A DNA stretch of 64,000 nucleotides from Dugong dugon (taxonomy: Eukaryota; Chordata; Mammalia; Sirenia; Dugongidae). The position numbers were made by a program, and so were the translations under genes. The stretch spans positions 118,460,650 to 118,524,649 of the forward strand of contig CM057469.1 in NCBI GenBank assembly GCA_030035585.1. Reading direction: 5' to 3'. Positions 57,645-64,000 of this stretch are shown one piece after another. The notes beneath the pieces are model-generated. The model saw nothing but the letters and a program-made list of their open reading frames with translations, was not told the DNA's origin and did no database searches. How positions within the stretch are numbered: position 1 is the first letter of the stretch; each line of letters starts with the position of its first letter.

Positions 57645-59296
57645 AGATCTGACAGACTTCTGAGCAACATGGTGCTATAGGCAGAAACCCCACACTGTCC
57701 CTCCACAGCAAAGATCCGAAAAACTAAGCCAAACAGAGAAAATGGAAATCCTGAAACCCTAAGCATCAAATGAAGAGATAAAGAACTTATCCAAGCACTG
57801 AATGGAATAAGAAACTGACACAGAATAGAGAGAGAGATACATGCAGAGGTCCCCTATCAGCTAACACAGCATGGATAAGACATCTTGGACTCCTATCAGA
57901 GACCAGCGAACAGGGGTACAAGAAAGCAGCTTCACAGAGCTTCCAGCAGGAGACAGAACAACCAGTAACCAGTGATATACTCTTTCCCACCCTGCACCCT
58001 TTTTCACCCCCATGTGGCCTCCTCTGCTTCCTGCAGCCACGGTCTGTTGGCCAGGAAGCACTGGCTTCACTGCGGTGTTGCTTGGATTCCACCCACGTGC
58101 ACTGGCCGGCTCCCTAAGTGCAATTTGTTGGGTGCTGGTGGTGCTTTTTTTCCCACTTCTTTAGATTTCTTCCTTACCTTTCACCACTTCCCCCTTCTTT
58201 CTCTCCAATACCTGGCTCCATGAACCATCTTTGCTTCTTCCAGAAATGCTGTGAAATGTTGCTTGAAGGTGAGACTGCTTCCTGGCTTGTGCTGCCATTC
58301 TGGTGGGATCCCAGGGCTTTTTTGTTTGTTTGTTTGTTTTCTTTTTCTTTTCTCAAATTGGGAGTAAGTTCTATCCAGGTAGTTCTGCACGGCTTGGCAC
58401 CTACCCAGTCAGTTTGCATAGACACACAGAGTGATCCCTGAGGCACTTCTTTTTTCTTATTTATTTATTTTTTCTGTTTTTTTTTTGGGGGGGAAGTCTT
58501 GTTCTTTTCTTCTTTATTTGTTTGTTTTGTTTTGTTTTCCCTCTTTTTCTTTTTTTTTGTCTTTCTTCATTACTCAGTTTCTCATCTCTCTATACTTTCC
58601 TTCTCTTCGTGTCCTGTGAACACCTGGCACTGAGTGACACATTTACCCCTTCTAGCCAGGATGTACTTCATGGCCTGGAAGCAATCTCCCCATACATAGC
58701 AGCCACACCGGGGGATCCCTGGGAGTTTTCTTTCTAATTTTATTTATTCATTTTTTCTTTCCTTTTCTTTTCTTCTTCTTCTTCTCCTTTTTCTTTTTCT
58801 CCATTTCGTAGTCTCTCATCTCTCCACTCCAACAGCAAGCTCCCATAGCACTCTTTTTTTTTTGTTTATATGTTTTTGGCTCCTGTTTCTCTCTCTTATC
58901 TCTCCTCCCTCCCATAACCATCTTAGCTCCACACATCACAATCTCTTTCGTCCATCCTGCCTACCTGCACCATGAGCTGAACATCACACCACCAAGTAGC
59001 CCAGGCATGGTCTACTGGAACCTGTCTTGCACTGATTATTGGCCTTCCCTGGTGGCCATCGTAAGTGCCACAAATAACCCATCCCAGCATCTCCTCTTCA
59101 GCTAGACCTGCCCTGCTGTGCCATATCTGAGTGACTGACCCTGCCCATTGGAGAAGGAGGCAAAAAGTGTTGTGCCCAAAGATGAGCAAACAACAAAGAA
59201 CACACAGCCAGTCTGCTCAGACATAGCCAAATAAAACAAAAAAACAGGATGAAACAAACAAATCTACAATCAATAAATGAGAAAAATAACTACTGA
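57645..59296 (+). promoter_or_regulatory. 5'UTR of the 57.6-kb L1, one tandem unit
   Basis: It holds a single copy of the ~280-bp unit (about 57960-58240) that is doubled in the other young L1. Pyrimidine-rich tracts follow (58310-58350, 58440-58600, 58740-58860), mirroring the purine tracts at 17345-17870. Frames in these tracts, such as 58431-58619 and 58522-58737, are compositional. Confidence 0.75.
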
Positions 59297-60349
59297 AAGC
59301 CCCAAAGACAGCAGACAATAACAAAACACTTACAAAAACAGGACAGGATGGTTCCAGTAGGCATCCAAAATAAAATACCAGATGACTTTCCAGTAGAAGA
59401 AAAGGTACAAGAACTACCTGATAGTGAATTCAAATCTCTAATACTCAGAGCTATCCAAGAGTTGAAGCAGAAAGCGGACAAAAATGAGGAAAAAAATAGA
59501 AAAATTAATGGAAAAGGCACACAAATTCAGGGAAAATACAGAGAAAAAAAATGGAAGAATTCAGGAAAATAATACAGGAACAAAATGCCAAAATATATTC
59601 AACTAGAAATCATACAAAAAAAACAATTAGAAATCCAAAAGATAAACAACAAGATTTCAGAAATGGACAGTGTCATAGAATGGGTGAGGAGCAGGTATGA
59701 AACAGTGGAACACAGGATAAGCAAAATTGAAGACAAATACTTGGACACAACTGTGAGGAAAAATCAGAAAAAAGAAAAATGAAGAAACCCTGAGAATTAT
59801 GTGGGATACAATCAAAAGGAAAAATTTACAAGTGATCAGAGTTCTAAAACAGGGGAGAAAACAGAAAACACAGAGAGGATCATTGAAGAATTGCTGACAG
59901 AAATCTTCCCCAATATCATGAAAGATGAAAAGCTGACCGTCCAAGAAACTCAACAAACCCCATATAGGATAGACCCCAAAAGAGAATCACCAAGGCATAC
60001 CATAATCACATTTGTTAAAATGAAAGACAAACAAAGAATCCTGAGAGCAGCTCAAGAAAAACAAAAAGACACCTACAGAGGAGAAACAATAAGACTAAGC
60101 TCAGATTATTTGGCAGAAACCATGCAGGCAAGAAGGCAATGGGATGACACATACAAAACCTTGAAAGAAAAAAAATTGCCAGCAAATAAAAATATATCCT
60201 GCAAAACTCTCGTTAAAATATGATGGTGAAATTAGGACACTTCCAGATAAACAGAAATTAAGGACTATGTAAAAACCAAACCAAACTTACAAGAATTATT
60301 CAAGGGAGTCCTTCAATCTGAGAACAAACAACATCAGCTCACAGACTGA
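59297..60349 (+). pseudogene. L1 ORF1, broken, start codon lost
   Basis: The aligned start reads AAG instead of ATG, before PQRQQTITKHLQKQD. The first part is open from 59348 (MVPVGIQNKIPDDFPVEEK) into the coiled coil (KQKADKNEEKNRK), which then shifts frame near 59570. The RRM-like and C-terminal parts (59801-60223) show GEKTENTERIIEELLTEIF and RESPRHTIITF. Farther on, the 'YPAKLS' block is out of frame. The stop is at 60347-60349. The total of 1053 bp equals that of the minus-strand copy. Confidence 0.88.
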
Positions 60350-60766
60350 ATCTAGGACACAGGATCGTGCCAGCCAGATACCAAACTAAGAAACGAATGC
60401 TCAAGGATTATCCAAAACTAAAAGAATTACAACAGGGAACCAGAAAGGTTAATCTGTAAATGACAACAAAATAAGAACAATAAAAGAGGGAATAAATGTT
60501 GCAGTTATGGAACCTTCTAATAGAAATGAAGGCAAGACAATACCAAATAATAGTAGACTGGTTCAAGCCTAGGAAGACAAGGGTAAATTTCAAGATAACC
60601 ACAAAACTATTCCTCAAAATAAAGAATAAAAACATAAAGTTTCAGTAAAACCAAAACCTAAAAAAAAAAAAAGAAATGAAAATAAATCCACAAACAAAAG
60701 GAATTCAGCACAGGAAAGTAAGAGGAACAAAGAAAACGTTAGCACCACAAAAAGAAGCACTACAAA
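60350..60766 (+). other. L1 inter-ORF spacer, 417 bp
   Basis: A-rich, with a poly(A) run near 60660-60672 and no long frame. It aligns in position with the spacers of the other two L1s. Confidence 0.78.
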
Positions 60767-63700
60767 ATGACAGCAATAAACTCTCACTTATCAATAATTA
60801 CATTGACTGTAAATGGACTCAAGGCACCTATAAAGAGACGGACAGTGACATAACAGATAAGAAAACAGGATCTATCAATATGCTGTCTACAAGAGACACA
60901 CCTTAGAAACAAAGATGTGAATTTATTAAAAATCAAAAATATATATTGGAAAAAAAAATATTAAGCAAACAACTACCAAAAAAGAGCAGGAGTGGCAATA
61001 CTAATCTCAGATAAAATAGACTTTAAAACAAAATCCACCATAAAAGACAAAGAAGGACACTATATAATGATTAAGGGGATGATCCATCATGAAGACATAA
61101 CCATAATACACATCTACGCACCCAATGACAGGGCTCCAAAATACATAAAACAAACTATAACAGCAGTGAAAAGAGAAATTAACAGTTCCACAATCATAGT
61201 AGGATCTTTCAACACACCACTCTCGGTAAAGGACAGAACATCTAAAAAGAAACTTAACAAAGCTACAGAAGACCTAAAGGGCACAATCAGCCAACTTGAC
61301 CTCATAGACATATATAGAATACTCCAACAAACCACTGCAAAGTACACATTCTTTTCCAATGCACATGGAACGTTCTCCAGAATAGACCACATCTTAGGCC
61401 ACAGAGTAATCCTCAACAAGATCCAAAACATTGAGATAATTCAAAGTATCTTCTCTGACCACAATGCCATCAAGGTAGAAATTAAGAACCGAAAGAGCAA
61501 GGAAAAAAAATCAAATACATGGAAACTGAATAATACCCTGCTTACACATCACTGGGTAATAGAATAAATCAGAGATGGAATCAAAAAATTCCCAGAATCA
61601 AATGAGAATGAAAACACATCATACCAAAACCTTTGGGACACAGTAAAGGCAGTCCTTAGAGGACAATTTATAGCAATAGATGCACACATCAAAAAAGAAG
61701 AAAGGGACAAAATCAAAAACATTAACTACACAACTCAAATAGATAGAACGAGAACAGCAAAAAAAGCCCACAGCCACCAGAAAAAAGGAAATAATAAAGA
61801 TCAGAGCAGAAAAAAATGAAATAGAGAATAGAAAACAATAGAAAGAATCAACAAAATGAAAAATTGGTCTTTGAACAAATCAACAAAATCGACAAACCAC
61901 TGGCCAGACTGACAAAAGAAAAACAGGAGAGGACACAAATAACTCAAATAAGAAATGAAATGGGTGATATTACAACACACACAACTGAAATAAAAAGATC
62001 ATAAAAGAGCATTCTGAAAAACTATACTCCAAAAAAATTTGAAAACCTAGACGAAATGGACAAATTTCTAGAAACACAATACCTACCCAAACTATCATAA
62101 AGTGATGCTGAAAATCTGAACAGACTCATAACAAAAGAAAAGATTGAAAAGGTAATTAAAAAAAAACAAAAAACAAAACAAACAAAAAAAAACTCCCAGC
62201 AAAAAAAGCTCTGGCCCAGGTGGCTTCACTGGAGAATTCTACCAAACATTCAGAGGAGAGCTTATACCAGTACTACTCAAAAGATTTCATAACATAGAAA
62301 AGGAAGTGACACTTCCGAATTCATTCTATGCAGATAACATAACCCTGATACCAAAACAAGGCAAAGTCACCAAAAAAAAAAAGAAAACTACAGACCAATA
62401 TCTCTCATGCATATAGTTGCAAAAATTCTCAACAAAATTCTAGCCAGTAGAATTCAGCATCATATAAAAAAAAAATACACCATGAAGAAGTAGCATTCAT
62501 ACCAGGTATGCAAGGATGGTTCAACATTAGAAAACTAATCAAAATAATCCACCACATAAATAAAATGAAAGAAGAGAATCACATGATCATCTCAATTGAT
62601 GCAGAAAAGGCATTCTACAAAGTCCAACACCCATTCCTGATAAAAACTCTCAATCAAATAGGTATAGAAGGGAAATTTCTCAACATAATAAAGGGCATCT
62701 ATGCAAAACAAATGGCCAACATCATTCTTAATGGAGAGCTGCTGAAAACATTCCCCTTGAAAACAGGAACAAGACAAGGATGCCCTTTATCACCACTCCT
62801 ATTTAACATTGTGCTGGAAGTTCTAGCTAGAGCAATAAGGCAAGAAAAAGAGATAAAGGGCAACCAAATTGGTAATGAAGAAGTTAAACTGTTCCTGTTT
62901 GCAGATGATATGATACTATACATATATACATATATGTATACATTTTATATATACATATAAAGACTCCATGAGAAAACTACTGGAACTAAAGGAAAGATTC
63001 AGCAGAGGAGCAGGATACAAGATAAACATACAAAAATCAGTTGGATTCCTATATACCAATAAAGAGAACGATGAAAAGGAAATCATGAAAACAATACCAT
63101 TTATAATGGTCCCTAAAAAGATAAAATACTTAGGAATAAATCTGACCAGGGATGTAAAAGACCTATACAAAGAAAACTACAAAACAACAAAACACTACTG
63201 CAAGAAACCCAAAGAGATCTACATAAACGGAAAAACACACCATGCTCATGGATTGGTAGACTCAACATCAACGTAGTGAAAATGACAATTCTACCCAAAA
63301 CAATTTATAAATACAATGCAATCCCAATCCAAATACCAACAACATTCTTTAAAGAGATGGAAAAACTAATCATTAACTTTATATGGAAACGGAAGAAGCC
63401 CCCAATAAATAAAGCTCTATTGAAGAAGAATAAACTAGGAGGCCTCACACTACCTGACCTCAGAACCTACTATACAGCTATGGTAGTCAAAACAGCCTGG
63501 TACTGGTACAATGACAGATACATTGACAAATGGAACAGAATTGAGACCCAGATGTAAATCCATCAACCTGTGGTTACCTGATCTTCGACAAGGGCCCAAA
63601 GTCCATCAAATGGGGAAAGACAGTCTTTTTCACAAACGGTGCTGGCAAAATTGGATGTCCATCTGCAAAAATATGAAACAGGACCCATACCTCACACCAT

Positions 63701-64000
63701 ATACAAAAACTAATTCAAAACAGATCAAAGACCTAAATATTAAGCCAAAAACTATAAAGTTCATAGAAGCAAAAATAGGATCAATGCTAGAGGCCCTCAT
63801 GCATGGCATTAACAGGATACAAACCATAACCACCAACACACAAACTTCAGAAGATAATCTAGATAACTGGAATCTTCTAAAACTCAAACACCTATGCTCT
63901 TCAAAAGACTTCACCAAAAGAGTAAAAAGAGAACCTGCAGAATGGAAAAAAAGTTTTGGATATTACAAGTCAGACAAAGGTTTAATCTCCATAATCTATA
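60767..64000 (+). pseudogene. L1 ORF2, broken, cut by window edge
   Basis: The ATG at 60767 starts the usual N-terminus (MTAINSHLSIITLTVNGLK), with a stop within the first 40 codons. The endonuclease part is open over 60992-61567 (IHIYAPNDRAPK, a changed GSFNTPLS in place of GDFNTPLS, SDHNAIKVEI), so one catalytic-region Asp is now Ser. The palm is open over 62508-62960 with [29 protein letters not shown] and LFADDMILY. Right after FADDM an AT-rich insertion (about 62917-62958) replaces the normal sequence. Thumb and C-terminal parts continue from 62968 ([20 protein letters not shown]) to the window end. Confidence 0.92.

Larger units (their letters stand above)
57645..64000 (+). mobile_element. 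Near full-length young L1, plus strand, runs off the window
   Basis: The order is 5'UTR (57645-59296), ORF1 remnant, spacer of 417 bp and ORF2 remnant to the window end. By comparison with the 10.45-18.8 kb copy, the rest of ORF2 and a 3'UTR should follow outside. The 5' edge ('gagcaacatggtgctatagg') matches the reverse of the 18.8-kb edge. It is the same subfamily as the minus-strand L1, or a very close one. Confidence 0.92.

Noticed and set aside
1-64000. CRISPR arrays, operons, phage or bacterial genes
   Set aside because: No regularly spaced repeats or prokaryotic gene layout. The sequence is vertebrate, with SINE, LINE and LTR content.
1-64000. Host exons, including elephant retrogene families known for copy expansion (TP53, LIF)
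   Set aside because: I looked for their characteristic protein patterns in the open frames and saw none. No other exon-like block with splice signals could be supported.

Overview
The window looks like 64 kb of repeat-dense mammalian DNA, most likely afrotherian and probably elephant. I found no host protein-coding gene, no RNA gene and no CRISPR array. The lineage call is an inference. It rests on many copies of a tRNA-headed SINE whose body and tail match my recollection of AfroSINEs, on RTE (BovB-like) LINE pieces that share the SINE tail, and on young L1s with untranslated regions unlike primate or rodent L1. Nearly every longer open reading frame belongs to a decayed retroelement.

Layout. 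1-10.4 kb: MIR, an AfroSINE, old antisense L1 fragments (one split by a solo MaLR-like LTR and by a MER2/Tigger DNA transposon with a clean TA duplication), single-copy DNA and an LTR-like repeat. 10.45-18.8 kb: a near full-length L1 on the minus strand (3'UTR, ORF2, spacer, ORF1, long 5'UTR with two tandem units of about 280 bp). 18.8-32 kb: L2, MIR, MER5-type and MLT1 relics, six AfroSINE copies or fragments, an endogenous-retrovirus pol remnant (about 23.1-23.85 kb) and an antisense RTE. 32-36 kb: an old L1 fragment, L2 and an RTE 3' part. 37-42.1 kb: a plus-strand L1 with a different 5'UTR and a missing 3' end. 42.8-48.4 kb: a plus and a minus LTR of one lineage-specific family, SINEs, MER5A and MIRs. 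48.4-53.2 kb: single-copy DNA, an old L1 fragment, a GC-rich block of unknown origin, an (AT)n run and a retroviral LTR candidate with strong inverted repeats. 53.4-64 kb: a SINE, two L1 3' ends in opposite orientation, an RTE fragment and the start of a second near full-length L1 on the plus strand that runs off the window.

No genes act together here in the usual sense. The biology is that of retroelements: L1 supplies endonuclease and reverse transcriptase, the SINEs appear to borrow the RTE tail, and elements have inserted into each other in a readable order. The most unusual signals are in the L1 non-coding parts. The 5'UTR carries tandem units that vary in number. The ORF1-ORF2 spacer is about 365-417 bp. 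In all three 3' ends visible, the 3'UTR carries a hairpin overlapping the ATG of a small ORF that stays open. A tail segment of about 100 bp is duplicated in two of those three copies.
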